Below are positions 7,725-14,564 of a DNA stretch of 33,124 nucleotides, one piece after another. Where the stretch lies: NCBI GenBank assembly GCA_022781505.1, contig JALETK010000046.1:1-33124 (forward strand), read 5' to 3'. A program made the translations under genes and the position numbers. How positions within the stretch are numbered: position 1 is the stretch's first letter; each line of letters begins with the position of its first letter. This DNA comes from Clostridiales bacterium. GTDB taxonomy: Bacteria > Bacillota > Clostridia > Oscillospirales > Oscillospiraceae. The notes beneath the pieces are model-generated. The model saw only the letters and a list, made by a program, of their open reading frames with translations. It had not been told where the DNA came from and ran no database searches.

Positions 7725-8227
7725 AGGTGCGCTCCTCTCCCGGCGCTGTACCAATCCAGCACCGCCTTCAGATTTTCAAACCGGACCCGGTCTCCCCCAT
7801 GCTCCAGCATATCCAGCATGTCCTCTTCCTCCGGTGTCCTGGCCTCCTTCTGCGCCAGAGACTTCACCATGATTTTCATCATCATTTTGTACACGCCGTG
7901 GAGCTTCTCCAGGTCAAAGCTGCCCTGAAGCGTGAACAGGGGAATCTCCCCGGGGATGGCGTTTTTCTCCCGCAGCTCCTGAACCTGGGTGCCCGTTTGG
8001 CACATCCCCACACCGCAGACAGCGCAAACCCGAAACCGCTTCGCGGCCTCCTGCCAGCCCCGAATGCCGCCTGCCATGACCCAGCCCAGGTAAAGAATCT
8101 CCTCCCGGGCCGGAAGCTGCTTTTTCGCCTCCTGGGCCGAGTAGACGGGCAGCCCCGTCTCATGGGCCAGGAGCTTGGCGTAGCGGGCCGTGCTCCCTGC
8201 GTTGGAGGTATAAACAATTGCTTTCAT
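7721..8227 (-). CDS. flavodoxin-domain protein (HemG-like)
   Basis: A 168-residue protein with a flavodoxin-like start: 'AIVYTSNAGSTARYAKLLA' contains the FMN-phosphate loop T-S-N-A-G-S-T (7-13) followed by a helix. A second strand, 'ILYLGWVMAGGIRGW', follows. It resembles the Flavodoxin_5/HemG-type group of short flavodoxin-domain proteins rather than true electron-carrier flavodoxins. The C-terminal half contains 'KMMMKIMVKSLAQKEARTPEEEDM', as in many clostridial members. The start ATG has AAGGAG nine bases upstream. It is 33 bases after the KTR gene and overlaps the GNAT gene by four bases. A redox role is likely; the partner is unknown. Confidence 0.85.
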   Translation of the reverse strand: MKAIVYTSNAGSTARYAKLLAHETGLPVYSAQEAKKQLPAREEILYLGWVMAGGIRGWQEAAKRFRVCAVCGVGMCQTGTQVQELREKNAIPGEIPLFTLQGSFDLEKLHGVYKMMMKIMVKSLAQKEARTPEEEDMLDMLEHGGDRVRFENLKAVLDWYSAGRGAHL

Positions 8228-8260
8228 TCAGTCTCACTCCTTATTATAAAGCGCCCGCCT

Positions 8261-8461
8261 TCAGACCTTCGGACAGGCTCCCGCGCCGCAGACCTTCCAA
8301 ATCCGGAACTCCCTGGCGTCAATCAAAGTCTCTTGCCTGCATTTGGGACAGAACAAGGGGAAGTGGATGAGAACCGTGTCCTGCCGCAGGCGCAGACGGG
8401 TTTTGCTCCCACATTTCGGACAGTGAACCCACTGTGTGAGGGCAAGCATTTCAGCCGGCAT
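8261..8461 (-). CDS. cysteine-rich KTR domain protein
   Basis: A 66-residue protein of the Cys_rich_KTR family. The hallmark is complete: W-V-x-C-P-K-C-G-x-K-T-R (residues 11-22), then 'FPLFCPKCRQETLID' (34-48), giving a four-cysteine zinc-ribbon-like site (C14, C17, C38, C41). The C-terminus adds two further cysteines ('VCGAGACPKV'). Function is unknown; family members are often seen on Tn916-like and tetracycline-resistance elements (established knowledge), but no such element is visible here. I chose the ATG at 8461 because AAGGGAG lies eight bases upstream and because the longer reading (to 8545) would start inside the promoter. Confidence 0.85.
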   Translation of the reverse strand: MPAEMLALTQWVHCPKCGSKTRLRLRQDTVLIHFPLFCPKCRQETLIDAREFRIWKVCGAGACPKV

Positions 8462-8533
8462 ATACCACACTCCCTTCCCGGAACGCTCCCACAGCGCCGT
8501 CATATTAAAACCAATGTTTTGAATCGTAGTTTT

Positions 8534-8562
8534 ACTATAGCACACAGCAGCTCCTTTGTCAA
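8534..8562 (-). promoter_or_regulatory. promoter of the KTR-flavodoxin-GNAT operon
   Basis: Minus strand: consensus TTGACA (8562-8557), 17 bases, TATAGT (8539-8534). The start would be near 8527, about 66 bases before the KTR start codon. It is divergent to the PerR-like promoter, with the two -35 boxes about 60 bases apart. Confidence 0.8.
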
Positions 8563-8621
8563 CAGAACCCCAAGGGCCTTCAAATGAACCGGCACTTTAC
8601 CATCTTTTTCCGGGATTCGGC

Positions 8622-8650
8622 TTGACAAATTTTTAAGAAAGATTTATAAT
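8622..8650 (+). promoter_or_regulatory. consensus promoter of the PerR-like/rubrerythrin locus
   Basis: Perfect sigma-A promoter: TTGACA (8622-8627), 17 bases, TATAAT (8645-8650). Transcription would start near 8657. Such a strong promoter in front of a repressor gene fits autorepression. Confidence 0.85.
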
Positions 8651-8658
8651 AGTACAAA
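8644..8658 (+). promoter_or_regulatory. weak candidate PerR box
   Basis: TTATAATAGTACAAA has a perfect left half of the known PerR box (TTATAAT-N-ATTATAA) but only 3 of 7 matches in the right half. The left half also coincides with the -10 box, so the match may be accidental. Confidence 0.25.
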
Positions 8659-8687
8659 GTCCTAATATTGAAGTTGGGGGGAGCGTG

Positions 8688-9083
8688 ATGAAGCAGCAGC
8701 GGAATTCCAGGCAGCGTCAGATGGTTTTGGATGCGGTCAGTACCAGGTGCGACCATCCCACTGCGGATCAGATTTATCTGGACGTGCGCTCCAAAGACGA
8801 CAAAATCAGCCGGGGCACGGTGTACCGCAACCTGGGTGTGCTGTCCGAGGACGGGGAGATCACCAATGTGAAGGTTCCCGCCGCTGACCGGTATGACTCC
8901 AGGCTGGAGCGCCACTATCACATGTTCTGCACCGGCTGTGGCGGCGTTTTTGATGCGCCCCTCCCCTATCATGAAGCGTATGATCTCCAGATTGCCAGGC
9001 AGACCGGTTTTCAAGTCACCAGGCACAGAATGATTTTTGAAGGTCTGTGCCCGGCGTGTCTGGCCCGGCAGAAAGAAAAATAA
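8688..9083 (+). CDS. perR: PerR-type Fur-family repressor
   Basis: Metal-dependent repressor of the Fur family, 131 residues. The winged helix contains '[11 protein letters not shown]' and '[13 protein letters not shown]'. By alignment with Bacillus subtilis PerR, all five regulatory-metal ligands are present: H23, D70, H76, H78 and D89. The two structural-zinc CxxC pairs are C81/C84 and C121/C124. The Asp at 89, where Fur proteins carry Glu, favours a peroxide sensor (PerR) over an iron sensor. It starts at ATG 8688 (a GTG lies directly before it) after a run of G's that serves as ribosome site. The next genes encode rubredoxin and rubrerythrin domains, classical PerR targets, and only 70 bases separate them, so they probably share a transcript. 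Confidence 0.88.
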   Translation: MKQQRNSRQRQMVLDAVSTRCDHPTADQIYLDVRSKDDKISRGTVYRNLGVLSEDGEITNVKVPAADRYDSRLERHYHMFCTGCGGVFDAPLPYHEAYDLQIARQTGFQVTRHRMIFEGLCPACLARQKEK

Positions 9084-9153
9084 ATCAGGCTCTCCAGGCG
9101 GCCTCCCTCCGGGAGGGCGGCTTCGGAGTTGGCCAAATCACGGAGGTGTATTC

Positions 9154-11253
9154 ATGGCAATTTACAAATGCAAAATCTGCGGCTTCGTCTATGACGAGGA
9201 GAAGGAAGGCGTACCTGTCTCTCAGCTCACCTGCTGCCCGGTTTGCAAGGTGCCGGCTTCCAACCTGGCGCCTGTGGCAGAGCCGGAGGCCCCGGTGAAG
9301 ACTGACCCCGGCACGCTGGACTATGACCCGGCCACCGCGCGGCACGACCCCTCCAGCCGCTACATGGCGGAGATCCATGAAATGGCGGTGTCGGGGAAGA
9401 CCATCGGCGGCTCCATGGGCACCAAAATGCCCATGCCCAGCTGGGATGACATCCTGCTCCTGGGCGCTCAGCTCAATCCCCCTCCCCTGGACGACCATGC
9501 CCCGGTCAGCTCCGTCACCGTAATCGGCAAGCACGCCAAAAAGCCCATGGTTCTGGAGAGCCCCATCTATATCTCCCACATGTCCTTCGGCGCCCTGTCC
9601 AAAGAGGTGAAGGTGGTCCTTGCAAAGGGCTCCGCCATGGCAAAAACCGCCATGTGCAGCGGCGAGGGCGGCATTCTGCCGGAGGAGAAGCAGGCGGCTT
9701 ACAAGTACATATTTGAGTATATTCCCAACAAGTACAGCGTCACCGACGAGAATCTCCGCTCCTCGGACGCCATCGAAATCAAAATCGGACAGGGCACCAA
9801 GCCCGGCATGGGCGGTCACCTGCCCGGGGAAAAGGTCACCCCGGAAATCGCCGCCATCCGCGGAAAGAAGCCCGGGGAGGACGTTCAGAGTCCCAGCAAG
9901 TTCCCGGAGCTGAACTCCAAGGAAGACCTGCGGGATATGGTGGATATGCTCCGGGAGCGGTCTGAGGGCCGGCCCATCGGCATTAAGATCGCCGCGGGCA
10001 ACATCGAGCGGGACCTGGCCTACTGCGTCTTCGCCCGCCCGGACTTCATCACCATTGACGGCAGAGGCGGCGCCACCGGCTCCAGCCCCCTGCTCCTCCG
10101 GGAGGCCACCACGGTTCCCACGGTCTATGCCCTGAGCCGGGCCAGAAAGTATCTGGACTCCGTGGGCTCCGACATCTCCCTGGTGATCACCGGCGGCCTC
10201 CGGGTCTCGGCGGACTTTGCCAAGGCCCTGGCCATGGGCGCCGACGCCGTGGCCATTGCCAGCGCCGGTCTCATCGCCGCCGCCTGCCAGCAATACCGCA
10301 TCTGCGGCAGCGGACGCTGCCCCGTGGGTGTGGCAACTCAGGACCCGGAGCTTCGGAAGCGGCTGAATGTGGAGGCCTCTGCCCAGCGGGTGGCGAATTT
10401 CCTGAATGTCTCCACCCAGGAGCTGAAAACCTTCGCCCGGGTCACCGGGAACACCTCCGTCCACGACCTGTCCATGGAGAACCTCATAACCACCGACAAA
10501 GAGATTGCCGAATACACGGGCATCCGTCACGCCGGTGAAGCCAACCCCGGGGAAAGTCCCCTTTCCAATATTCAAAATTTTAAGGAGGAAAACAAAATGA
10601 TTCAGTACAAGTGCAAATTATGCGGTGCGACCTTCCAGGTCAAGGAAGGCGAGGCTCCCGTCTGTCCCCGCTGCGGCGCAACCGGCGACGCTCTGGAGGT
10701 CATCCAGCCTGCTCCCAAGAACAAGTATGCCGGCACCCAGACCGAGAAGAATCTGGAGGCTGCCTTCTCCGGCGAGTCCGGCGCCCGGAACAAGTACACC
10801 TACTTCGCCTCCGTGGCAAAGAAGCAGGGCTTTGAGCAGATCGCGGCTCTGTTCCTGAAGACCGCCGACAACGAGAAAGAGCATGCCAAGATGTGGTTCA
10901 AGGAGCTGAACGGCATCGGCGACACCGCCGCCAACCTGGCCGCCGCCGCCGAGGGTGAGAACTACGAGTGGACCGATATGTACGATGGCTTCGCCAAGAC
11001 CGCCGAGGCTGAGGGCTTCCCGGAGCTGGCCGCCAAGTTCCGCATGGTGGGCGAGATCGAGCGCCACCACGAGGAGCGCTACCGCGCCCTGCTGAAGAAC
11101 GTGGAGACCGCTCAGGTCTTTGCCAAGAGCGAGGTCAAGGTCTGGGAGTGCCGCAACTGCGGCCACATCGTAGTGGGCACCAAGGCCCCCGAGGTCTGCC
11201 CCGTCTGCGCCCATCCCCAGAGCTACTTTGAGATCAACGCCAAGAACTATTGA
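9154..11253 (+). CDS. rubredoxin-glutamate synthase domain protein, in frame with rubrerythrin
   Basis: One open frame of 699 residues. Residues 1-40: rubredoxin-like knot (C6xxC9, C28xxC31). Residues about 85-460: the FMN-binding synthase core of glutamate synthase (Glu_synthase), with '[14 protein letters not shown]', '[16 protein letters not shown]' and the [3Fe-4S] ligands C378-x5-C384-x4-C389. There is no glutaminase domain and no GltD partner nearby, so real glutamate synthesis is doubtful. From residue 482 the frame continues into a complete rubrerythrin. A strong internal ribosome site and ATG at the joint mean a separate rubrerythrin is almost certainly made too. Without the fusion, the first protein would be about 481 residues. 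The start ATG at 9154 follows GGAGGT at good spacing. The fused product may be real or may reflect a one-base deletion or sequencing error. Confidence 0.85.
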   Translation: MAIYKCKICGFVYDEEKEGVPVSQLTCCPVCKVPASNLAPVAEPEAPVKTDPGTLDYDPATARHDPSSRYMAEIHEMAVSGKTIGGSMGTKMPMPSWDDILLLGAQLNPPPLDDHAPVSSVTVIGKHAKKPMVLESPIYISHMSFGALSKEVKVVLAKGSAMAKTAMCSGEGGILPEEKQAAYKYIFEYIPNKYSVTDENLRSSDAIEIKIGQGTKPGMGGHLPGEKVTPEIAAIRGKKPGEDVQSPSKFPELNSKEDLRDMVDMLRERSEGRPIGIKIAAGNIERDLAYCVFARPDFITIDGRGGATGSSPLLLREATTVPTVYALSRARKYLDSVGSDISLVITGGLRVSADFAKALAMGADAVAIASAGLIAAACQQYRICGSGRCPVGVATQDPELRKRLNVEASAQRVANFLNVSTQELKTFARVTGNTSVHDLSMENLITTDKEIAEYTGIRHAGEANPGESPLSNIQNFKEENKMIQYKCKLCGATFQVKEGEAPVCPRCGATGDALEVIQPAPKNKYAGTQTEKNLEAAFSGESGARNKYTYFASVAKKQGFEQIAALFLKTADNEKEHAKMWFKELNGIGDTAANLAAAAEGENYEWTDMYDGFAKTAEAEGFPELAAKFRMVGEIERHHEERYRALLKNVETAQVFAKSEVKVWECRNCGHIVVGTKAPEVCPVCAHPQSYFEINAKNY
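10581..10599 (+). promoter_or_regulatory. internal ribosome site and start codon for rubrerythrin
   Basis: TAAGGAGG (10581-10588), eight bases, ATG (10597). The TAA overlapping this site is one base out of frame with the upstream gene. Elsewhere in this window stops overlap ribosome sites in just this way (at 1212 and 22026), so the TAA probably was the upstream stop. Confidence 0.8.
10597..11253 (+). CDS. rubrerythrin with rubredoxin modules at both ends
   Basis: Product of the internal start, 218 residues; peroxide reductase of anaerobes that passes electrons from rubredoxin iron to a di-iron site. N-terminal rubredoxin-like module: C6xxC9 and C23xxC26. Ferritin-like di-iron domain about residues 48-170: E60 ('[13 protein letters not shown]'), E93/H96 ('ADNEKEHAK'), E137/E139 ('TAEAEG') and the '[14 protein letters not shown]' helix (E153-H158). 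C-terminal rubredoxin module: C185xxC188 and C201xxC204. Classical rubrerythrin has the rubredoxin at the C-terminus and the reverse type at the N-terminus; this one has both. Codon use is highly biased to C/G-ending codons, suggesting strong expression. It is followed by a strong terminator. Confidence 0.93.
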   Translation: MIQYKCKLCGATFQVKEGEAPVCPRCGATGDALEVIQPAPKNKYAGTQTEKNLEAAFSGESGARNKYTYFASVAKKQGFEQIAALFLKTADNEKEHAKMWFKELNGIGDTAANLAAAAEGENYEWTDMYDGFAKTAEAEGFPELAAKFRMVGEIERHHEERYRALLKNVETAQVFAKSEVKVWECRNCGHIVVGTKAPEVCPVCAHPQSYFEINAKNY

Positions 11254-11283
11254 TTTCCCAAAGGGCTTCCCCGTCCCGCTGCA

Positions 11284-11327
11284 GGCCGGGGGTCTCAAAA
11301 CTCGTTTTGAGACCCCCGGCCGTTTTT
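11284..11327 (+). terminator. strong intrinsic terminator after rubrerythrin
   Basis: Nearly perfect 18-base arms beginning GGCCGGGGGTCTC and closing GAGACCCCCGGCC around a tiny loop, followed by GTTTTT. It lies 30 bases past the rubrerythrin stop. Confidence 0.95.
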
Positions 11328-11421
11328 CCTGTGCAACTGTATATGTGACAGCCCCTTTCTTGCCCCTCTTCGCAAGACCGGATTGCGCCGGAATTCCGTG
11401 AGGACATCCCGGCGCGCAATA

Positions 11422-11586
11422 TCACATGATATGCTCTTCCGCGCAGTTGTCCTCCACCCGGACGCCCATTTTTTCTCTGGGGGCCACGGGGAACTTCGCC
11501 ACGCTGACCGCGTCGAATTTGGCGCACATCCGCGCTTCGGGGTCCAGGCGGAAATCCTCCGCCTCTCTGGTTCGTTTTCGCGCCAC
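11422..11586 (-). CDS. small hypothetical protein (54 residues)
   Basis: Unrecognised. GTG start at 11586 with GGAGG seven bases upstream; the product begins VARKRTREAEDFRLDPEA and ends VEDNCAEEHIM. It is charged, has two cysteines and no membrane segment. About three quarters of its codons end in G or C, like the surrounding genes, which together with the ribosome site is the main reason to call it. No promoter is evident. It lies alone between the rubrerythrin terminator and the secG terminator. Confidence 0.5.
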   Translation of the reverse strand: MARKRTREAEDFRLDPEARMCAKFDAVSVAKFPVAPREKMGVRVEDNCAEEHIM

Positions 11587-11674
11587 AGCTTCTCCTCCCT
11601 TCTGAAAACCGGCAGCTCCCATGGGGATTCACCGCCTCTGTTAGGATAACCGGAACAAAGGGATGGCATCAATA

Positions 11675-11724
11675 AAAACGGCTGAAAAGCTTCCCGGTTG
11701 CGGGTTTGCTTTCCAGCCGTTTTG
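11675..11724 (-). terminator. intrinsic terminator of secG
   Basis: On the minus strand AAAACGGCTGGAAAG pairs with CTTTTCAGCCGTTTT (one G-U pair) and is followed by UUAUU. It starts within ten bases of the secG stop. Confidence 0.85.
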
Positions 11725-11729
11725 AATTT

Positions 11730-11969
11730 TTACACCAGGTTCAGAGCCAGGGTCAGAACCGCAAAGACCAGGGCAATCCACTTGGTAATGGAAGCCAGCA
11801 TCTTCTCTCTGTTGGCCTTCTTGGACTTGCTCAGATAGCTGTCGCTGCTGCCACCAGCCAGAGCGCTGGACAGGCCAGCCTCCTTGCCGGACTGGAGCGT
11901 AATGATCGCAATCAGGGCCACGCTGACAATGGCCAGCAGAACGGCCAACACCGTTTCCAGAACATTCAT
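11730..11969 (-). CDS. secG: preprotein translocase subunit SecG
   Basis: Small membrane subunit of the Sec translocon, 79 residues. Two hydrophobic helices (about 3-24 and 57-78) flank the conserved cytoplasmic loop, here 'LQSGKEAGLSSALAGGSSDSY', which carries the Q-x-G-K-x-x-G-L-x-x-A-x-x-G-G motif of SecG. The start ATG at 11969 has GGAGG nine bases upstream; a longer reading adds ten residues without support. It has its own promoter and terminator, so it is expressed independently of prfB. Confidence 0.95.
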   Translation of the reverse strand: MNVLETVLAVLLAIVSVALIAIITLQSGKEAGLSSALAGGSSDSYLSKSKKANREKMLASITKWIALVFAVLTLALNLV

Positions 11970-12064
11970 GGTTTGTAACCTCCCATCTGCCGGCTTCAAG
12001 GGCAGCCTGGAGCCGCCTGCGAGCCAAGATTCAATCCCGAAGGATTCTTACACATAGCTTGATT

Positions 12065-12093
12065 ATTATATCACAGGAAATTCCATATGGCAA
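12065..12093 (-). promoter_or_regulatory. promoter of secG
   Basis: Minus strand: TTGCCA (12093-12088), 17 bases, TATAAT (12070-12065). The leader is about 90 bases and contains a small UUCG-loop hairpin (AATCC-TTCG-GGATT) near 12040. Confidence 0.75.
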
Positions 12094-12128
12094 GCAAAAT
12101 TTTCAGAAAAGCAGCCGAAATGTGGGAC

Positions 12129-13253
12129 TTATTTTGTGACCCAGGTTCCGGTGGCCATACAGGTCAGGTAAGCGTTGATGAAGGGGTCCAGGGCGCCGTC
12201 CATAACCGCGTTCACATTGGAGGTCTCGCAGCCGGTTCTGGTGTCCTTCACCAGGGTGTAGGGCATGAACACATAGTTGCGGATCTGGCTGCCCCACTCG
12301 ATTTTCTGCTGGACGCCCTTGATATCGGAAATCTTCTCCAAGTGCTCCCGCTCCTTGATTTCCACCAGCTTGGAACGGAGCATTCGCATACAGGTCTCCC
12401 GGTTCTGGAACTGGCTCCGCTCCGTCTGGCAGGCCACCACGATTCCCGTGGGCTTGTGAATCAGCCGGACAGCGGAGGAGGTCTTGTTGATGTGCTGGCC
12501 GCCTGCTCCGGAGGAGCGGTAGACCTGCATCTCAATGTCCTCGGGGCGAATCTCCACGTCGTTGGAGGTGTCCGTAATCTCGGGAATCACCTCCACGGCG
12601 GCAAAGGAGGTCTGGCGGCGGGCGTTGGCGTCAAAGGGAGAGACCCGCACCAGGCGGTGGACGCCGTTCTCCCCCTTCAAAAAGCCATAGGCATTGGGGC
12701 CCTCGATGGCGATGTCCGCGGACTTGAGGCCTGCCTCGTCGCCCTCCTGGTAGTCCATAATCTTATAGGTGAAGCCGTGGGCCTCGGCCCAGCGGGTGTA
12801 CATCCGGTAGAGCATCTGGCACCAGTCCTGGGCCTCGGTGCCGCCGGCGCCGGCGTGGAAGGACATGAGGGCATTGTTGCCGTCATACTCCCCGGTGAGG
12901 AGGGTCTCCAGCCGGGCCTCCTCCATCCGCTGGGACAGCTGCTCAAAGCCCTCCTGGAGCTCAGGCAGCATGGAGTCATCGTTCTCCTCCAGCGCCATCT
13001 CGCAGATGGTGGTGAGGTCCTCCCACTGGGAGATCATTTTCCGGTACTTGTCCAGCTTGGCCTCCACCAGCTTGGTCTCCACCACAATCTTCTGGGACTT
13101 CTCCGGGTCGTCCCAGAAGCCGGGCGCCTCCTGCATGGCGTGGAACCGCTCCAGGTCGTTTCTGGCCTTGTCCAGGTTCAGAGAAACCGCCAGGTCCTTC
13201 AGCTTGGGCTCCAGGTCGCTGAGCTTCAATTTATATTCTTCAAATTCAATCAT
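12129..13253 (-). CDS. prfB: peptide chain release factor 2
   Basis: Class I release factor reading UGA and UAA, 374 residues. SPF at 205-207 is the RF2 stop-codon recognition tripeptide. GGQ at 251-253 ('SSGAGGQHINKTSSAVR') drives peptidyl-tRNA hydrolysis. The usual RF2 gene carries an in-frame UGA near codon 25 that needs a +1 frameshift; here the corresponding region (codons for LAVSLNLDKA, 21-30) is read straight through with no UGA, so this copy lacks the autoregulatory frameshift. Two ATGs lie two codons apart; the second (13253) has the better spaced, though weak, GAGAG site. Confidence 0.95.
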   Translation of the reverse strand: MIEFEEYKLKLSDLEPKLKDLAVSLNLDKARNDLERFHAMQEAPGFWDDPEKSQKIVVETKLVEAKLDKYRKMISQWEDLTTICEMALEENDDSMLPELQEGFEQLSQRMEEARLETLLTGEYDGNNALMSFHAGAGGTEAQDWCQMLYRMYTRWAEAHGFTYKIMDYQEGDEAGLKSADIAIEGPNAYGFLKGENGVHRLVRVSPFDANARRQTSFAAVEVIPEITDTSNDVEIRPEDIEMQVYRSSGAGGQHINKTSSAVRLIHKPTGIVVACQTERSQFQNRETCMRMLRSKLVEIKEREHLEKISDIKGVQQKIEWGSQIRNYVFMPYTLVKDTRTGCETSNVNAVMDGALDPFINAYLTCMATGTWVTK

Positions 13254-13288
13254 AACCATCTCTCACAATCTGTCAGCATTCCTTGCAT

Positions 13289-13317
13289 ATTATAATCGGA
13301 AGTTCCCTTTCTGTAAA
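13289..13317 (-). promoter_or_regulatory. promoter of prfB
   Basis: Minus strand: TTTACA (13317-13312), 17 bases, TATAAT (13294-13289), about 36 bases before the start codon. Confidence 0.75.
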
Positions 13318-13344
13318 GGGGAAAATGGAGCATTTTTCCGGGCT

Positions 13345-14550
13345 TTAGGTTTCCTCCGGGAGGGTTTCCGGCTCCGGAGCGGTCTCCTCCGGCTCCGTCT
13401 CCTCCTGGGTGGGCTCCGGCAGGGTCTCCTGGCCTACGGTCTCCCCCGGCTCCTCCGTCTCGGGAACGGGGGGCTCCGGCACAGGGCAGGCGGGGTACTG
13501 CTTGATATTCCAGGCATAGGCCTCCATCTCCGGGTCAAACCGGGGGGTCAGCTCTCCGGTCTGCAGGTCCGCCGTCAAATCCACATGGCAGTACTCCCCA
13601 TCCAGCAGCAGAATATTCCAGTACCAGGGCTCCCCGTCCCTGGTGCCTGAGACCACCTGGCACTCCAGCCCCGCCTGGGTACACAGGAGGCAGTACACCG
13701 TGGCCACGGACTGGCTGTCCCCGGTTCCCTGGCACAGAAGGCTGTAAACCGGCGTGGACGTGCTTCCCTCCTGGTTGATGAGGGGCGCCAGAAAGGAGAA
13801 CAGCCGCTGGGCCTTGACCCGCTGAGAGGTCTGATCCCGCACATATCCGGCGGCGGAGGAGAGGATAATCTGGACACCCTGGCGCATATTCAGCAGGTTC
13901 TCCTGGGTCTGGGTGTACTGGAAGCTGATCTCCAGAATCCGCACGGTCCCCCGCTCCGGATAGCTGGTCACCGTGACCCTGGGACACTCCATCACCACAT
14001 CCAGATGCTCCCGGTAATATTCTTCCACATACTGGTTGAGGTCAAGGCTCTGATACCCGTTGAACCGCAAAACCAGCCGGGACTCCGCGCCCTCCAGAGC
14101 CTGGCGCACCTTGGCCCGGACTCCGTCGGCGCCCCAGGCCGGCTGAATTTCCCGCACCTGGAGCTCCGTCCGGCGGTAGCTCACCGTCACCGACGCCACC
14201 CGTCTGGCGCCAACCTCCGCCACCTCCGCCCGGATGTCCTCCACGGCGTAGGCCGTCAGGGGATCCTCGCTTTTGGACTGGGCGATGGCCTTTTCCAGAT
14301 CCTCCTCCAGCGTGTCCGGATACTGGCTCACATCCACGGAGGCCAGTGTCACATGCTCCTCCACCAGCCGCAGCAGCAGCGCCGTCAGCTCCTCATAGCT
14401 CTTCACCGCCTCGGAGTCCGCAGGCTGTGTGGCGGTATAGGCCTCCATATGGGGCGTCACAGAGGTAAAGCTCCCCTCCATCCAGCCGGTACAGCCGGCC
14501 AGCAGCGCCACGGTGAGCAGGCAAGCCGCTCCAGCAATCTTACGCCCCAT
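13345..14550 (-). CDS. lipoprotein with degenerate transglutaminase-like domain
   Basis: A 401-residue lipoprotein: signal peptide with lipobox LLAGC (Cys20). The middle is alpha/beta and not assigned. Residues about 265-330 resemble the transglutaminase-like core ('GTGDSQSVATVYCLLCTQAG' ... 'WYWNILLLDGEYCHVDLT'). Aligned with typical members (G-V-C-x-G-Y ... H-A-W-N ... H-V-D-x-T), the catalytic Cys is Asp278 and the His is Trp309; only Asp324 remains. It is therefore probably a non-catalytic binding version. The last ~45 residues form an acidic Pro/Glu/Thr tail. The start ATG has GGGAGG seven bases upstream, and the gene follows the YitT gene after 14 bases, so the two are likely co-expressed. 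Confidence 0.75.
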   Translation of the reverse strand: MGRKIAGAACLLTVALLAGCTGWMEGSFTSVTPHMEAYTATQPADSEAVKSYEELTALLLRLVEEHVTLASVDVSQYPDTLEEDLEKAIAQSKSEDPLTAYAVEDIRAEVAEVGARRVASVTVSYRRTELQVREIQPAWGADGVRAKVRQALEGAESRLVLRFNGYQSLDLNQYVEEYYREHLDVVMECPRVTVTSYPERGTVRILEISFQYTQTQENLLNMRQGVQIILSSAAGYVRDQTSQRVKAQRLFSFLAPLINQEGSTSTPVYSLLCQGTGDSQSVATVYCLLCTQAGLECQVVSGTRDGEPWYWNILLLDGEYCHVDLTADLQTGELTPRFDPEMEAYAWNIKQYPACPVPEPPVPETEEPGETVGQETLPEPTQEETEPEETAPEPETLPEET

Positions 14551-14564
14551 GTGAAACCTCCCAA

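Noticed and set aside
8261..8461. Remnant of a Tn916-like element around the KTR gene
   Set aside because: No integrase, relaxase, resistance gene or flanking repeat is visible in the window, and codon use is like that of the neighbours.
8580..9026. Minus-strand frame of 148 codons opposite the PerR-like gene
   Set aside because: Runs against a complete Fur-family protein and across its promoter; no ribosome site.
9084..9153. Terminator between the PerR-like gene and the rubredoxin gene
   Set aside because: A short CCTCCC/GGGAGG stem is present, but it is weak and has no U-run; co-transcription is more likely.
9085..10575. Long open frame of almost 500 codons on the minus strand opposite the rubredoxin-glutamate synthase gene
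   Set aside because: Its product is Gly/Val/His-rich and shows no motif; it is the typical mirror of a GC-rich gene. The plus strand has clear domains and ribosome sites.
12040..12128. A tRNA or riboswitch in the secG leader
   Set aside because: Only a small UUCG-loop hairpin is visible; no cloverleaf or known riboswitch core could be recognised.
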